DNA from: Prochlorococcus marinus str. MIT 9312
GTDB taxonomy: Bacteria > Cyanobacteriota > Cyanobacteriia > PCC-6307 > Cyanobiaceae
NCBI RefSeq assembly: GCF_000012645.1
Contig: NC_007577.1
Coordinates: forward strand, 1,302,001-1,366,000
DNA length: 64,000 nucleotides
Direction of reading: 5' to 3'
The notes under the pieces were generated by a model that worked only from the letters and a program-made list of their open reading frames with translations, ran no database searches and was not told the origin of the DNA. Each line of letters begins with the position of its first letter. Position 1 is the first letter of the stretch. The position numbers and the translations under genes are program-made. Below, piece by piece: positions 18,252-28,335 of the stretch.

Positions 18252-18662
18252 ATGTTGCATGGACTTCTTTGGTTACCATTACTTTTAATCTTCGTTTTAT
18301 TAACTGCACTTGGATGGTTAGAGAGAAGAAGGCAAAATCTTTTTAGGAGCTGGGCAAATGGGTCTGAACTTTGTAAGTTAGATAGTTCAGGTGCAGCATT
18401 TTTAAAAGATGGGAAATTAAGATGGAGCGCGTTTGAAGCTGGTAAATTTGAAGAAAAAGATTGTTTCACAATCAAGAAACTTGAATTAGTTGAATTAATG
18501 GCACTAACTTCTGGAGAAGCTCCTCTAACAATTGAATCTCAAGGAAAGTGTAGGTTGAGACTAGTAGGTGATGGGAAAGAAATGGATGTACCATTTTCAG
18601 ATGCAGAGCAGGCAAGAAAATGGATGGACCAATTGATGGAAAAAGCTAGATGTGATTTGTGA
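18252..18662 (+). CDS. Conserved small membrane-anchored protein
   Basis: A 136-residue protein with one N-terminal membrane span (LLWLPLLLIFVLLTALGWLE) followed by a soluble domain of about 105 residues. I do not recognise a named family. It sits between ddl (10-base gap) and ftsQ (four-base GTGA overlap), so it is almost certainly translated with ftsQ; a role near division or wall synthesis is an inference from position only. Confidence 0.8.
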   Translation: MLHGLLWLPLLLIFVLLTALGWLERRRQNLFRSWANGSELCKLDSSGAAFLKDGKLRWSAFEAGKFEEKDCFTIKKLELVELMALTSGEAPLTIESQGKCRLRLVGDGKEMDVPFSDAEQARKWMDQLMEKARCDL

Positions 18663-19387
18663 AAAACCTAAAAAAAATAAACACTAGAAGCTTTTTATTT
18701 TTAATTTTATTTTTATTTTCAACAAGTTTTTTGAGCCTAAAAAAATTTAAGAAGGTTAATGTAGACGACATTAGAATTTCTGGCAGTACATTATTCTCAG
18801 AGAATGATGTGGTAAGTAATTCATCTTTTACGTTCCCAATACGTTTAATTTTTATTAAAACTAATCTATTAGAAAAAGACTTAAAACAAAATTTATCACT
18901 CAAGAACGTTTCAGTAAGTAGACAAATAGTTCCTTTTGGTTTGAAAGTTCATGTTAAAACAAGAACTCCAGTAGCTTACGCTGAAAGGATATTAAATAAT
19001 GAAGAAAAGATATTAGGCTTTATTGATAAAGATGGGATTTTTATCGATAAACAAAATGCAGACAAAAAAAATTTGAACAAATTAACCATACAAGTTTTTG
19101 GTTGGAAAGAAAAATTTAAAAAAATATTATCTGAAATTTTAATTGCTCAAGAAAATTATGAATTTGAAGTGATTAAAATAATTTTTTCACCCAATGGGTT
19201 TCTAACTGTTGAGGAAAAAGATTTAAAAACAATATTCTTAGGATTTAAACCAAATTTAATCAACTATCAATTACAAATAATCAATAACTTAAAAAATGAA
19301 TTTAAGAAAAATAATTTTTCTGAAGAAATAGATAATATTGATCTTACTGATCCAAATAAACCAAAAATAAAAGTGTTCAAACCCTAA
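18659..19387 (+). CDS. ftsQ: Cell division protein FtsQ/DivIB
   Basis: FtsQ is a bitopic divisome protein linking early and late division proteins. There is one N-terminal span (SFLFLILFLFSTSFLSL), then a POTRA-type domain (VNVDDIRISGSTLFSENDV) and a beta domain. The 242-residue protein is weakly conserved, so the call rests on topology, POTRA and its place between ddl and ftsZ. The start is GTG, overlapping the stop of the preceding gene. Confidence 0.85.
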   Translation: MKNLKKINTRSFLFLILFLFSTSFLSLKKFKKVNVDDIRISGSTLFSENDVVSNSSFTFPIRLIFIKTNLLEKDLKQNLSLKNVSVSRQIVPFGLKVHVKTRTPVAYAERILNNEEKILGFIDKDGIFIDKQNADKKNLNKLTIQVFGWKEKFKKILSEILIAQENYEFEVIKIIFSPNGFLTVEEKDLKTIFLGFKPNLINYQLQIINNLKNEFKKNNFSEEIDNIDLTDPNKPKIKVFKP

Positions 19388-19566
19388 TATTTGAAAACTA
19401 ATTTTGAATAATTTTTTTTAATTATTGTAGTGTTAATGAGGGTTTAGCATTCAAAACAGAATATTTGAAAAATAAATATTTTAAGGATTTTCCTCAACAA
19501 ATTCCTACATATGAGCTCAGTAAGTTCATAATGCACCCAATACTAGTATTAGATTCCTATTAAGAG

Positions 19567-20682
19567 ATGAGCTTCGGTAACAATCCAAACTTTGATCAAT
19601 CGAGAGAAATCCTTCCAAGCCAAAACGCCAAAATAGAAGTTATTGGTGTTGGAGGTGGTGGAAGTAACGCAGTCAATAGAATGATAAGTAGTGATTTAGA
19701 GGGTGTATCTTTTCGAGTACTCAATACCGACGCGCAAGCACTAATACAGTCTTCTGCTGAGCGTAGAGTTCAACTGGGACAAAACCTTACCAGGGGTTTA
19801 GGTGCAGGTGGGAATCCAAGTATTGGCCAAAAAGCTGCAGAAGAATCTAAAGATGAGCTTCAACAAACTTTAGAGGGATCAGATCTAGTTTTTATCGCCG
19901 CTGGAATGGGTGGGGGAACTGGTACAGGAGCAGCTCCCGTAGTTGCAGAAGTAGCTAAACAAAGTGGTGCTTTAACAGTAGGGATAGTAACCAAACCATT
20001 TTCTTTTGAAGGGAAAAGAAGAATGCGTCAAGCAGAAGAGGGAATCGCAAGACTAGCTGAAAACGTAGATACTCTTATAGTCATTCCAAATGACCGTTTA
20101 AAAGATGTTATAGCAGGAGCTCCCCTTCAAGAAGCATTTAGGAATGCTGATGATGTTTTACGGATGGGCGTCAAAGGCATCAGTGACATAATTACTTGCC
20201 CAGGACTAGTTAATGTTGATTTCGCAGATGTAAGATCGGTTATGACAGAAGCAGGAACCGCTCTTCTCGGAATAGGTATCGGTTCAGGAAGATCAAGAGC
20301 ACTAGAGGCAGCACAGGCCGCTATGAATAGTCCTTTATTAGAAGCAGCTAGAATTGATGGAGCTAAAGGCTGCATTATAAATATTACCGGTGGCAAAGAC
20401 ATGACTTTAGAAGATATGACCTCCGCATCTGAAATTATCTATGATGTTGTTGATCAAGAGGCAAATATTATTGTTGGTGCAGTTGTTGATGAGGCAATGG
20501 AAGGAGAAATACAAGTTACTGTAATTGCTACCGGATTTGAAACAAATCAACCTTTAAAACAACAAAGAATTAAAAACAGATTATCAAATCAACCCTTATA
20601 TAATATGTCCGACAATAAAGATTCAGGAGCAAGTATTCCTGAGTTTTTGAGATTAAGGCAAAATAAGAAAGATATAGATTAA
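19567..20682 (+). CDS. ftsZ: Cell division GTPase FtsZ
   Basis: The tubulin homologue that forms the Z ring. The tubulin signature GGGTGTG is at residues 115-121, [15 protein letters not shown] at about 25-39, NTDAQAL at 53-59. The C-terminal peptide IPEFLRLRQ, which binds membrane anchors, is intact. It is 371 residues. A 179-base leader separates it from ftsQ and probably holds its own promoter. The SRP RNA gene lies 16 bases beyond, pointing toward it. Confidence 0.98.
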   Translation: MSFGNNPNFDQSREILPSQNAKIEVIGVGGGGSNAVNRMISSDLEGVSFRVLNTDAQALIQSSAERRVQLGQNLTRGLGAGGNPSIGQKAAEESKDELQQTLEGSDLVFIAAGMGGGTGTGAAPVVAEVAKQSGALTVGIVTKPFSFEGKRRMRQAEEGIARLAENVDTLIVIPNDRLKDVIAGAPLQEAFRNADDVLRMGVKGISDIITCPGLVNVDFADVRSVMTEAGTALLGIGIGSGRSRALEAAQAAMNSPLLEAARIDGAKGCIINITGGKDMTLEDMTSASEIIYDVVDQEANIIVGAVVDEAMEGEIQVTVIATGFETNQPLKQQRIKNRLSNQPLYNMSDNKDSGASIPEFLRLRQNKKDID

Positions 20683-20697
20683 TAGGTAAAATAGAGT

Positions 20698-20791
20698 GAC
20701 TCGGTTATCTCGCCTGCCTCAAGCATCCCTTGTGGCTGCTACCTTCCGGTCCTGACCAGGTTTAGGCGTTAAAACCGCGAAAGGCCGAGTC
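20698..20791 (-). ncRNA. ffs: Signal recognition particle RNA (4.5S-type)
   Basis: Read on the minus strand, about 94 bases fold into one rod: the ends GACTCGG and CCGAGTC are complementary, and the tip carries the SRP helix 8 signature CAGGACCGGAAGGTAGCAG (symmetric and asymmetric loops with GGAA tetraloop). This is the bacterial small SRP RNA that binds Ffh. It converges on ftsZ and is divergent from panB. Confidence 0.95.
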
Positions 20792-20797
20792 AAAAAC

Positions 20798-20803
20798 ATA
20801 TTA
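20798..20803 (-). promoter_or_regulatory. ffs: Probable -10 box for the SRP RNA
   Basis: Minus-strand TAATAT lies six bases before the complementary 5' end of the SRP RNA, the right distance for transcription to start at about 20791. No strong -35 box is seen. Confidence 0.45.
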
Positions 20804-20838
20804 GCAATTCTTGATTAAAAAAGATACATAAATTTATT

Positions 20839-21612
20839 ATGTTACCTTCAGACCTCGTTAAATATAAAGAACAATCTCAAAAAATTATTGCACTTACTGC
20901 ATGGGACTCTATATCAGGATCTATTGCAGAACAAGCTAATGTTGATCTAGTCTTAGTAGGAGATTCCTTAGCAATGGTCTGTTTAGGATACAAATCTACA
21001 TTGCCATTAACTTTAGAAAATATAATTTATCATACTAATGCTGTTTCAAGGGGGTTCAAAAAGAAAATTGAAGAACAACCTTTGTTAGTTACCGATATGC
21101 CTTTTCTGACTTACCAATGTGGAGAGGATAAAGCTGTTGAGTATGCAGGAAAAATAATTCAAAGCACTTATGCAAAAGCTGTAAAAGTAGAAGGGGCTGA
21201 ACCAGAAATACAAAAAGTTATTTCTAGATTAATAAGAATGGGAATCCCTGTTATGGGTCATATAGGTCTTACACCACAAAGCTACTTAAATCTAGGATTA
21301 AAGAAACAAGGAGAAAGCTTAGAAAGCCAAGAAAAAATAAAGAAAGATGCTTCTATTCTTGAAAAATTAGGGTGTTTTTCAATAGTTCTTGAACATATGC
21401 CTGAGTTGCTTGCTAAAGAAATACAAAATAACTTAACAATTCCCACAATAGGCATCGGTGCAGGTAATTTTTGCGATGGGCAAGTAAGAGTTACTGCAGA
21501 TTTATTAGGCCTTAATGATGATCAACCACCATTTTGCCAACCGATAATTCAAGGGAAGCATTTATTTAAGGATAAATTAAAAGAATGGGTAGACTCTGAA
21601 AGACTTAACTAA
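20839..21612 (+). CDS. panB: 3-methyl-2-oxobutanoate hydroxymethyltransferase
   Basis: PanB makes ketopantoate, the first step of pantothenate and CoA synthesis. LTAWDSISGSIAEQ, LVGDSLAMVCLGY, VKVEGA, MGHIGLTPQS and IGIGAGNFCDGQ are the family blocks. At 257 residues it is complete. It starts 47 bases from the SRP RNA 5' end on the opposite strand. No panC is adjacent. Confidence 0.96.
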   Translation: MLPSDLVKYKEQSQKIIALTAWDSISGSIAEQANVDLVLVGDSLAMVCLGYKSTLPLTLENIIYHTNAVSRGFKKKIEEQPLLVTDMPFLTYQCGEDKAVEYAGKIIQSTYAKAVKVEGAEPEIQKVISRLIRMGIPVMGHIGLTPQSYLNLGLKKQGESLESQEKIKKDASILEKLGCFSIVLEHMPELLAKEIQNNLTIPTIGIGAGNFCDGQVRVTADLLGLNDDQPPFCQPIIQGKHLFKDKLKEWVDSERLN

Positions 21613-21716
21613 TCACCTACATTTTGTCATAAGTAGAGATTCGCTGAGAAAGCAGTATTTGCAGTAGTTTATAAGGATATTAAGAATCTAACAAGACTTT
21701 CATTTAATAACTAAAT

Positions 21717-22094
21717 TTATTTATATTGCTCTATATTTTGTTTATTCCAGCCCTTATTATTATCTTCTATATATATCCAGATATTTATAATACCTAAAAC
21801 AGCAACCACTAATGCTATAAAGACGAGACTTTTTCTATTTGATGCTTTATTTTTTTTTGTAAATTCTTCCATTAATGGCTCTAACTCTTTTTGGACTTCT
21901 GGATCTTTTGATTTCTCCAAAACCCTCAAATTAAAAGCTTTAGGTTCATCTATCCTAATTGCTCTAAAGTCTTCAAAGTCTTTATGATCTAACGCCCATT
22001 TTTTCCATTTTGTCCATTCTTCAACTTGAGTTTTTTTCTTTGCCATACCGATTATTCCTCCTTTCAATGCAGTGCCAACATTTATTTCTTTCAA
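21717..22094 (-). CDS. Conserved hypothetical protein with C-terminal span, probably 5' frameshifted
   Basis: I do not recognise the family. The intact part reads a charged, Trp/Lys-rich domain (VEEWTKWKKWALDHKDFEDF) and then one C-terminal membrane span (SLVFIALVVAVLGIINIWIYI). The same frame continues upstream of the TTG at 22094 for about 30 codons (KPEFRPKPVPSLDAVIVEF and more) without any start codon, whereas an ATG at 22228 opens in the neighbouring frame. One extra A in the A-run at 22189-22194 or 22185-22187 would join them into one protein of about 170 residues. Alternatively translation starts at ATG 22046 (MAKKKTQ), which has AAAGGAGG ten bases upstream. Confidence 0.6.
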   Translation of the reverse strand: MKEINVGTALKGGIIGMAKKKTQVEEWTKWKKWALDHKDFEDFRAIRIDEPKAFNLRVLEKSKDPEVQKELEPLMEEFTKKNKASNRKSLVFIALVVAVLGIINIWIYIEDNNKGWNKQNIEQYK

Positions 22095-22141
22095 AGAAGC
22101 TGAGTCTATATCTACTTCATATCTCTTCAGGAACTCGACTA

Positions 22142-22228
22142 TTACAGCATCAAGACTTGGAACTGGTTTAGGTCTAAATTCTGGTTTCTTTTTTCTATAA
22201 ATTCAATTTGTTCCTTTGTGTAATCCAT
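22142..22228 (-). pseudogene. 5' fragment of the frameshifted hypothetical gene
   Basis: An ATG at 22228 starts MDYTKEQIEFIEK and reaches a TAA after 28 codons. After the A-run the downstream reading frame, not this one, carries protein-like sequence, so this looks like the original N-terminus cut off by a one-base loss. It could also be a sequencing error or a programmed slip. The remaining 22229-22405 stretch up to hemW shows no supportable gene. Confidence 0.45.
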
Positions 22229-22405
22229 CAACTAATTTCTCTATTTCCCATTATTTTAGATCGACTGTCAATCATTTTATATTTTTTAAATTTGCTTCAC
22301 CTTTTGTCAAAGAAGTTTTCGAAGGAATTTATTTTATTATCTAGAATTCTCTTAGAACTAGTGATGGCAATGGTTTTAGCTATGACAAAGAGGGTATGAT
22401 TAGTC

Positions 22406-23629
22406 TTAATTAATCTCATCCCACCACTTAAACATGGAAATAAGAATTTGATTGCTTAGCTCCATCCCTTTAGGTTCACTTAAAAAGAATCTATTCCCCT
22501 TTCTAACTAATAGTCCACTTTCAAGAAATCTTTCCCATTCTTCAAGTAATTTACTCAAGTTACTTTCAAATTTTTTATTTTCCCAGTTTTGTTCTTTAAA
22601 CACCTCATAGATATCTATACCCTCTTTAAGTCTCATTCCCAACATTATTTTCTCATCAAGTTCTTTATAGACAAAATCCTTATTAGTGAGGGATGAATCT
22701 AAATTAAGTTCGTATTGCCTAATTACCCATTCTTTATATTCTTTACTAACTCTTGGTCTAGTTAACTTTTCCCCCCAAGGTGAACTAGTGGAACCTTGAC
22801 CAAAACTCCACCAGCCTGAACCACTCCAATAAACTCTATTATGTCTCGATTGATGCCTCGGAAGACAATAGTTTGAGATTTCATATCTTGAGTACCCTGA
22901 GTTTTTTAAAATTACATGTGTTACTTCACTATTTCTAAAAGCCTCTTCATCACTTGGAACTTCTAATTTTCCTAAATTAACTAATTTTTTAAAAACAGTT
23001 CCATTTTCAATATTTAAATCGTAAATGGAAATATGAGGTGGTAAAAACGTTATTGCTTTATTTAAGTCATCTTGCCATTCTTTAAATCCACTTAGTGGCA
23101 AGTTTTGAATTAAATCTAAGCTCCAGCTTTTTATTAGCCCATTATCAAATACTCTCTTCAACCATAAACAAGATTTTTCAGCATCTTCTCTCAAATGCCT
23201 CCTGCCAGAATTTTGAAGGATCTGATTATTAAAACTTTGCACTCCGAGACTAAATCTACTTATCCCAGCATTTATGAATCCATAAAGATCATCTTCATTA
23301 AAACTAGCTGGATCAACCTCCATAGTAATTTCAGCACCATAGTCAACTCCATAATTTTCTTTAAAAAGATCAATTAACTCTTTAATTTGTTGGGGATCCA
23401 AGATTGATGGTGTGCCGCCACCAACATAAATTGTCGAAAGAGGTGATTTATGCTTAATTGACAATATTTCTTTGGATAAATAGTGCAAATATTCTTTAAC
23501 AGTTTTACTTCCATAACCATGTAAAGTTTCAACTTTATTTCCTAGTGGAATAACTGCAAAATCACAGTAAAAGCACCTTCTATGGCAAAAAGGAATGTGC
23601 ACATAAGCACTTCTTGGAAACTTATTCAT
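22406..23629 (-). CDS. hemW: Radical SAM heme chaperone HemW-like protein
   Basis: Formerly annotated as oxygen-independent coproporphyrinogen oxidase. The radical SAM cysteines Cys15, Cys19 and Cys22 are in HIPFCHRRCFYCDF; YVGGGTPSIL, RFSLGVQSFN and a HemN C-terminal domain follow. The CxxxCxxC motif lacks the extra cysteine (CxxxCxxCxC) of true HemN, which supports HemW. 407 residues. It is divergent from the PIN/TRAM gene. Confidence 0.88.
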   Translation of the reverse strand: MNKFPRSAYVHIPFCHRRCFYCDFAVIPLGNKVETLHGYGSKTVKEYLHYLSKEILSIKHKSPLSTIYVGGGTPSILDPQQIKELIDLFKENYGVDYGAEITMEVDPASFNEDDLYGFINAGISRFSLGVQSFNNQILQNSGRRHLREDAEKSCLWLKRVFDNGLIKSWSLDLIQNLPLSGFKEWQDDLNKAITFLPPHISIYDLNIENGTVFKKLVNLGKLEVPSDEEAFRNSEVTHVILKNSGYSRYEISNYCLPRHQSRHNRVYWSGSGWWSFGQGSTSSPWGEKLTRPRVSKEYKEWVIRQYELNLDSSLTNKDFVYKELDEKIMLGMRLKEGIDIYEVFKEQNWENKKFESNLSKLLEEWERFLESGLLVRKGNRFFLSEPKGMELSNQILISMFKWWDEIN

Positions 23630-23727
23630 AATCTAAATACATTTTTAAGCTCCAAAAAAAAGTATTAAGGATCGAAAAAAATAAAATCCTTATTTACTCA
23701 ATTAATAAATCCTAGTAGATTATAGAT

Positions 23728-24837
23728 ATGACAGATATCTTAGTATTAATTTTATTTGTATTGTCTGGCGCTGCTTCAGGATGGCTTGGGGTTGATTTAT
23801 TGCCCGTAGACATACTCAAACAGGTATCTAATGTAGAGGGTTTTAGAATTGTTTTAGCGATAATAGGTCTTTTTATAGGATTAGCAGCTGGTTTTGTATT
23901 CCTTCAACTTAGAAAAACGTTTCTTGATCAAATAAGAACAATGCCTACGGACTTATTAATAAGTAGGTCAGTTGGATTAATTTTAGGATTACTTGTTGCG
24001 AATCTCTTACTTGCTCCAATACTATTAATTCCCTTCCCAAGAGAAGTTTTTTTTGCAAAACCCTTAGCAGCTATATTAAGCAACATTTTCTTTGGTGTGC
24101 TTGGTTATAAGTTAGCCGATACCCATGGAAGGACATTATTGAGAATATTCAATCCAAATAATACTGATGCATATCTAGTGAATGAAGGAATACTTCCTGC
24201 TGCAAGTCCAAAAATTCTAGATACCAGTGTAATTATCGATGGCAGAATCAATGGCCTATTAAGTTGCGGCTTATTGGAAGGTCAAATAATTGTTGCTCAA
24301 AGTGTAATTGATGAATTACAAACTCTAGCTGATTCAAGCAGTAACGAAAAAAGGTCAAAAGGCAGAAGAGGTCTTAAATTATTGAAAGAATTAAGGGATT
24401 TATATGGGAGAAGACTCGTAATAAACCCAACAAAGTATGAAGGTAATGGGGTAGATGAAAAACTCTTGAAAATTACTGAGGATATGACAGGGACTTTAAT
24501 TACGGCTGATTATAACCTCTCTCAGATTGCTGAAGTTAAAGAATTAAAAGTTATGAATTTGAGTGATTTGGTTATTGCTTTAAGGCCAGAAGTACAGCCA
24601 GGAGAATCACTAAATATAAAAATCGTGAGAGAAGGCAAAGAAAAAATGCAAGGTATTGGATATTTAGATGACGGAACAATGGTTGTTATTGATGAGGCTA
24701 AGAATTTTGTGGGAAGCAGATTAGACATTGTCATCACAGGAGCATTACAAACTCCCACTGGAAGAATGGTCTTTGGAAAACTAATAAATAATCCTGAGTC
24801 AAACAAATCTTTTAAATCACCAGCGACACAGGGCTAA
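23728..24837 (+). CDS. Membrane-anchored PIN and TRAM domain protein
   Basis: The first ~140 residues hold about four membrane spans, then a PIN nuclease domain beginning ILDTSVIIDGRI (acidic active-site residues, VIDELQTLAD, TADYNLSQIA) and a C-terminal TRAM RNA-binding domain (ESLNIKIVREGKEKMQGIGYL). This is the YacL architecture common in cyanobacteria and Firmicutes. It is presumed to be an RNA-binding nuclease at the membrane. It is 31 bases before clpR. Confidence 0.85.
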   Translation: MTDILVLILFVLSGAASGWLGVDLLPVDILKQVSNVEGFRIVLAIIGLFIGLAAGFVFLQLRKTFLDQIRTMPTDLLISRSVGLILGLLVANLLLAPILLIPFPREVFFAKPLAAILSNIFFGVLGYKLADTHGRTLLRIFNPNNTDAYLVNEGILPAASPKILDTSVIIDGRINGLLSCGLLEGQIIVAQSVIDELQTLADSSSNEKRSKGRRGLKLLKELRDLYGRRLVINPTKYEGNGVDEKLLKITEDMTGTLITADYNLSQIAEVKELKVMNLSDLVIALRPEVQPGESLNIKIVREGKEKMQGIGYLDDGTMVVIDEAKNFVGSRLDIVITGALQTPTGRMVFGKLINNPESNKSFKSPATQG

Positions 24838-24868
24838 ATATAGCTAGAATCAAATCAATCTTAATTTT

Positions 24869-25540
24869 GTGATACAAATGACTGTATCTGCTCCTTATTA
24901 CGGTGAAAACACTGTTATGAGGACCCCGCCCCCTGATCTACCCTCTCTTTTACTGAAAGAGAGAATCGTCTATCTTGGTTTGCCATTATTTTCTGATGAT
25001 GATGCCAAAAGACAACTAGGAATGGATGTTACAGAGCTAATCATTGCTCAACTTCTATATCTAGAATTTGAGGATCCAGAAAAACCTATCTATTTCTATA
25101 TAAATTCAACCGGGACAAGTTGGTACACAGGCGACGCAGTTGGTTTCGAAACAGAAGCTTTCGCTATATGCGATACGATAAGCTACATTAAGCCTCCAGT
25201 ACATACAATCTGTATCGGACAAGCAATGGGGACTGCAGCAGTTATCCTCTCATCTGGTACAAAAGGGCAAAGAGCCGCTCTGCCACATGCCTCTATTGTT
25301 TTACATCAGCCTATAAGCGGAGCAAGAGGTCAAGCAACTGATATCCAAATAAGAGCTGAGGAAGTATTGAAAAATAAAAAATCAATGCTGGAGATTTTAT
25401 CTCGTAATACTGGGAAGACTATCGAAGAACTATCTAAAGACTCAGACAGGATGAGTTATCTCAATCCTCAGGAAGCCTTAGATTATGGAGTTATCGATAG
25501 AATACTCACAAGTCAGAAAGATTTACCAAATAAAATTTAA
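24869..25540 (+). CDS. clpR: ClpR, catalytically inactive ClpP homologue
   Basis: ClpR is a non-proteolytic subunit of the cyanobacterial ClpP3/R core. Compared with ClpP, the catalytic Ser is replaced by Gly121 (CIGQAMGTA), the catalytic Asp by Met195, while His146 (VLHQP) is kept. There is also an insertion of about nine residues near 83-95 ([13 protein letters not shown]). The given start is GTG; an ATG at 24878 (MTVSAPYYG) is equally likely. clpP3 follows after 26 bases, matching the known clpR-clpP3 pair. Confidence 0.93.
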   Translation: MIQMTVSAPYYGENTVMRTPPPDLPSLLLKERIVYLGLPLFSDDDAKRQLGMDVTELIIAQLLYLEFEDPEKPIYFYINSTGTSWYTGDAVGFETEAFAICDTISYIKPPVHTICIGQAMGTAAVILSSGTKGQRAALPHASIVLHQPISGARGQATDIQIRAEEVLKNKKSMLEILSRNTGKTIEELSKDSDRMSYLNPQEALDYGVIDRILTSQKDLPNKI

Positions 25541-25566
25541 CTCTCACAAACAACTACTTTAAAATC

Positions 25567-26178
25567 ATGCCAATAGGAACTCCAAGTGTGCCTTACAGAC
25601 TTCCAGGAAGTCAATACGAAAGATGGGTTGACATATATACAAGACTAGGTGTTGAAAGAATTCTTTTTCTTGGACAAGAAGTAAATGATGGTATAGCAAA
25701 TAGCCTTGTTGCTCAAATGCTTTACCTTGATTCTGATGACAATTCCAAACCTATCTATCTATATATAAATAGCCCAGGAGGATCAGTAACTGCTGGCTTG
25801 GCTATATACGACACTATCAAATACGTAAAAAGCGATGTAGTAACAATATGCGTAGGCCTCGCAGCCTCCATGGGTGCGTTCCTATTGGCCGCTGGAACAA
25901 AAGGTAAAAGAGTTGCTTTGCCCCACAGCAGAATAATGATTCATCAACCCCTTGGAGGAACATCCCAACGCCAAGCAAGTGATATTGAAATAGAGGCTAA
26001 GGAAATTTTAAGAATTAAAGATATGTTAAACATGTCTATGGCGGATATGACAGGTCAATCATTTGAGAAAATTGAAAAGGATACTGATAGAGATTATTTT
26101 CTAAGTGCAGAAGAGGCAAAAAACTATGGCCTGATTGATAGAGTAATCACACATCCAAGCGAAGCAAATCAGTCTTAA
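25567..26178 (+). CDS. clpP3: ATP-dependent Clp protease proteolytic subunit ClpP3
   Basis: The serine protease core partner of ClpR. The triad is intact: Ser101 in GLAASMGAF, His126 in IMIHQP, Asp176 in [24 protein letters not shown] is the oxyanion region. 203 residues. In cyanobacteria the P3/R core works with ClpC and is essential. It is cotranscribed with clpR by position; the number P3 is assigned from this pairing. Confidence 0.93.
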   Translation: MPIGTPSVPYRLPGSQYERWVDIYTRLGVERILFLGQEVNDGIANSLVAQMLYLDSDDNSKPIYLYINSPGGSVTAGLAIYDTIKYVKSDVVTICVGLAASMGAFLLAAGTKGKRVALPHSRIMIHQPLGGTSQRQASDIEIEAKEILRIKDMLNMSMADMTGQSFEKIEKDTDRDYFLSAEEAKNYGLIDRVITHPSEANQS

Positions 26179-26288
26179 ATTTTCTAAATTAATATTTTAA
26201 TTTTAATTTTTAAATTAATAATTTATTGGTTTATTTACACGTTTAATGTCTAAAATATTAATTATCAAATGCAAAGAAGCTACAACTA

Positions 26289-27278
26289 ATGACCCAACTC
26301 TTTTACGACACAGATGCTGATCTAAGTCTTTTAAATAAGAAAACAATAGCAATAATTGGATATGGTTCACAAGGTCACGCACATGCCTTAAACCTTAAAG
26401 ATAGCGGTATGGATGTAATTGTAGGATTATATAAAGGAAGTAAGTCTGAAGGTAAAGCAGTTAGCGATGGTCTAAAAGTTTTTAGTGTTTCTGAAGCTTG
26501 CGAAAAAGCAGACTGGATTATGATTCTCCTTCCAGATGAGTTTCAGAAAGATGTTTACCTTAAAGAAATAGAACCAAATTTAAAAGAAGGAAAGATATTA
26601 AGTTTTGCTCATGGCTTTAATATTAGATTTGGACTTATCAAACCTCCTAGTTTTGTGGATGTTGTAATGATTGCCCCAAAAGGACCTGGACACACTGTTC
26701 GTTGGGAGTATCAGAATGGTCAAGGAGTTCCTGCATTGTTCGCAGTAGAGCAGGATTCTTCTGGAAATGCAAGATCATTAGCGATGGCTTACGCTAAAGG
26801 GATTGGCGGAACGAGAGCTGGGATTCTTGAAACAAACTTTAAAGAAGAAACAGAAACTGATTTATTTGGCGAACAAGCGGTTTTATGCGGAGGCTTATCA
26901 GAACTAGTCAAATCAGGCTTCGAAACGCTAGTAGAAGCAGGATATCAGCCAGAACTTGCTTACTTTGAATGCTTACATGAAGTTAAACTTATTGTTGATC
27001 TAATGGTGAAAGGAGGATTATCTCAAATGAGAGATTCCATTTCAAATACTGCAGAATATGGAGATTATGTAAGTGGCAAAAGACTTATCAATAGTGATAC
27101 AAAGAAAGAAATGCAAAAAATTCTAAAAGATATTCAAGATGGGACTTTTGCTAAAAACTTTGTCGAAGAATGCGATAAAAATAAACCCTTAATGACAAAA
27201 TTAAGAGAAGAGAACTCAAAACATGAAATTGAGAAAGTCGGTAAAGGTCTTCGCTCTATGTTCAGTTGGCTGAAATAA
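26289..27278 (+). CDS. ilvC: Ketol-acid reductoisomerase (NADP+)
   Basis: IlvC converts acetolactate to dihydroxyisovalerate in branched-chain amino acid synthesis. The NADPH site [19 protein letters not shown] is near residues 22-40; [28 protein letters not shown] and SNTAEYGDY are the metal and substrate blocks. 329 residues is the short class I form. cobD starts inside its last 13 bases. Confidence 0.98.
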   Translation: MTQLFYDTDADLSLLNKKTIAIIGYGSQGHAHALNLKDSGMDVIVGLYKGSKSEGKAVSDGLKVFSVSEACEKADWIMILLPDEFQKDVYLKEIEPNLKEGKILSFAHGFNIRFGLIKPPSFVDVVMIAPKGPGHTVRWEYQNGQGVPALFAVEQDSSGNARSLAMAYAKGIGGTRAGILETNFKEETETDLFGEQAVLCGGLSELVKSGFETLVEAGYQPELAYFECLHEVKLIVDLMVKGGLSQMRDSISNTAEYGDYVSGKRLINSDTKKEMQKILKDIQDGTFAKNFVEECDKNKPLMTKLREENSKHEIEKVGKGLRSMFSWLK

Positions 27279-28285
27279 ATTTATTTTTTATTTTTCTTGG
27301 ATCTATTGGTTTTGATTTATTAATCGGCGACCCAAGATTTCTTATCCACCCTGTTCAAATCATTGGCTTCTACATAAAAAAAATATCTGATTACCTCATA
27401 AATAATTTTGGAGAAAATAAAAAGATATTGTTATGGGGTGGTTTCATTGTCGCTATATCTACTATTGGTTTGAGTTTCAGTTTAGGGAAATTAATAGAAC
27501 TAAGTTATGTGCAATCAAGAAATAATTTTTTTAGTGGGCTTTTAATTTTTTTGGGACTTTCAAGTTGTATTGCTACTAATGGACTTATTTCAAGTGTAAA
27601 AGAGATTGCAGAGCTAATAGAAGGCAAGGAAATTAATGATCAAAATAATAGACTAATCAAAGTGAAGGTTCAAAGAATAGTAAGTAGGGATGTAAGTTCA
27701 TCTTCTATAGAACATCTTTTGAGATCAAGTACCGAAAGTCTTACCGAAAATTCTGTTGATGGAATATTTGGACCATTATTTTGGATTTTTATTGGAATTA
27801 TTTTTATGAAGTTTTCATTTTTTCTACCAGGGCCTTTGTCACTTGGTTTTTCTTATAAAGCAATAAGTACTTTAGATTCAATGTTAGGTTACAAATATGA
27901 TTACTTTAGATATTTAGGTTTTTTCAGTGCAAAAATCGAAGATATCTTTACGTTTGTTCCTTCAAGATTAGTTTTAATCACATTACCTTTAGTTGGTTCC
28001 AAAGTTAATGAGTATGTACCAATAATAATAAAAAGTTATCTTGATGGTAAAAAATATGATTCGCCTAATGCTGGGATTTCAGAAGCTATATTTGCTTATA
28101 TTTCGGGTATTAAATTGGGAGGAAAAAGTAAATATAAAAATGAAATTATTGAAAAGCCAATAATCAATGCGACTGGAGATAATTGTACTGGAGAGAAAAT
28201 TAAATTAATTTGTCAACTAATTTTGAGATTACAATTTTTATGGATAATAATTTTTATCTTAATTTTTTTATGCTTTCGAGTTTAA
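27266..28285 (+). CDS. cobD: Adenosylcobinamide-phosphate synthase CobD/CbiB
   Basis: An integral membrane protein that attaches the aminopropanol arm during cobalamin synthesis. It has an opening span, then [18 protein letters not shown], the typical CbiB start, then [25 protein letters not shown] and [11 protein letters not shown]. 339 residues with 5-6 spans. The start is TTG, inside ilvC in another frame (13-base overlap), so its translation probably depends on ilvC. No cobalamin riboswitch is possible here. Confidence 0.9.
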   Translation: MAEINLFFIFLGSIGFDLLIGDPRFLIHPVQIIGFYIKKISDYLINNFGENKKILLWGGFIVAISTIGLSFSLGKLIELSYVQSRNNFFSGLLIFLGLSSCIATNGLISSVKEIAELIEGKEINDQNNRLIKVKVQRIVSRDVSSSSIEHLLRSSTESLTENSVDGIFGPLFWIFIGIIFMKFSFFLPGPLSLGFSYKAISTLDSMLGYKYDYFRYLGFFSAKIEDIFTFVPSRLVLITLPLVGSKVNEYVPIIIKSYLDGKKYDSPNAGISEAIFAYISGIKLGGKSKYKNEIIEKPIINATGDNCTGEKIKLICQLILRLQFLWIIIFILIFLCFRV

Positions 28286-28335
28286 TTTAATAATAAATTA
28301 GTTTAAAAATTATTAATATAAATAAAAAAGACTCT

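Noticed and set aside
19400-19430. AT-only hairpin AATAATT/AATTATT after ftsQ as a terminator
   Set aside because: The T-run is in the loop rather than after the stem and the stem has no G or C.
22208-22399. A 63-codon plus-strand frame between the frameshifted gene and hemW
   Set aside because: It is Leu/Ile-rich by AT bias, overlaps the 5' end of the minus-strand gene and has no ribosome site or family resemblance.
27240-27300. A possible cobalamin riboswitch before cobD
   Set aside because: cobD starts inside ilvC, so there is no leader for one.
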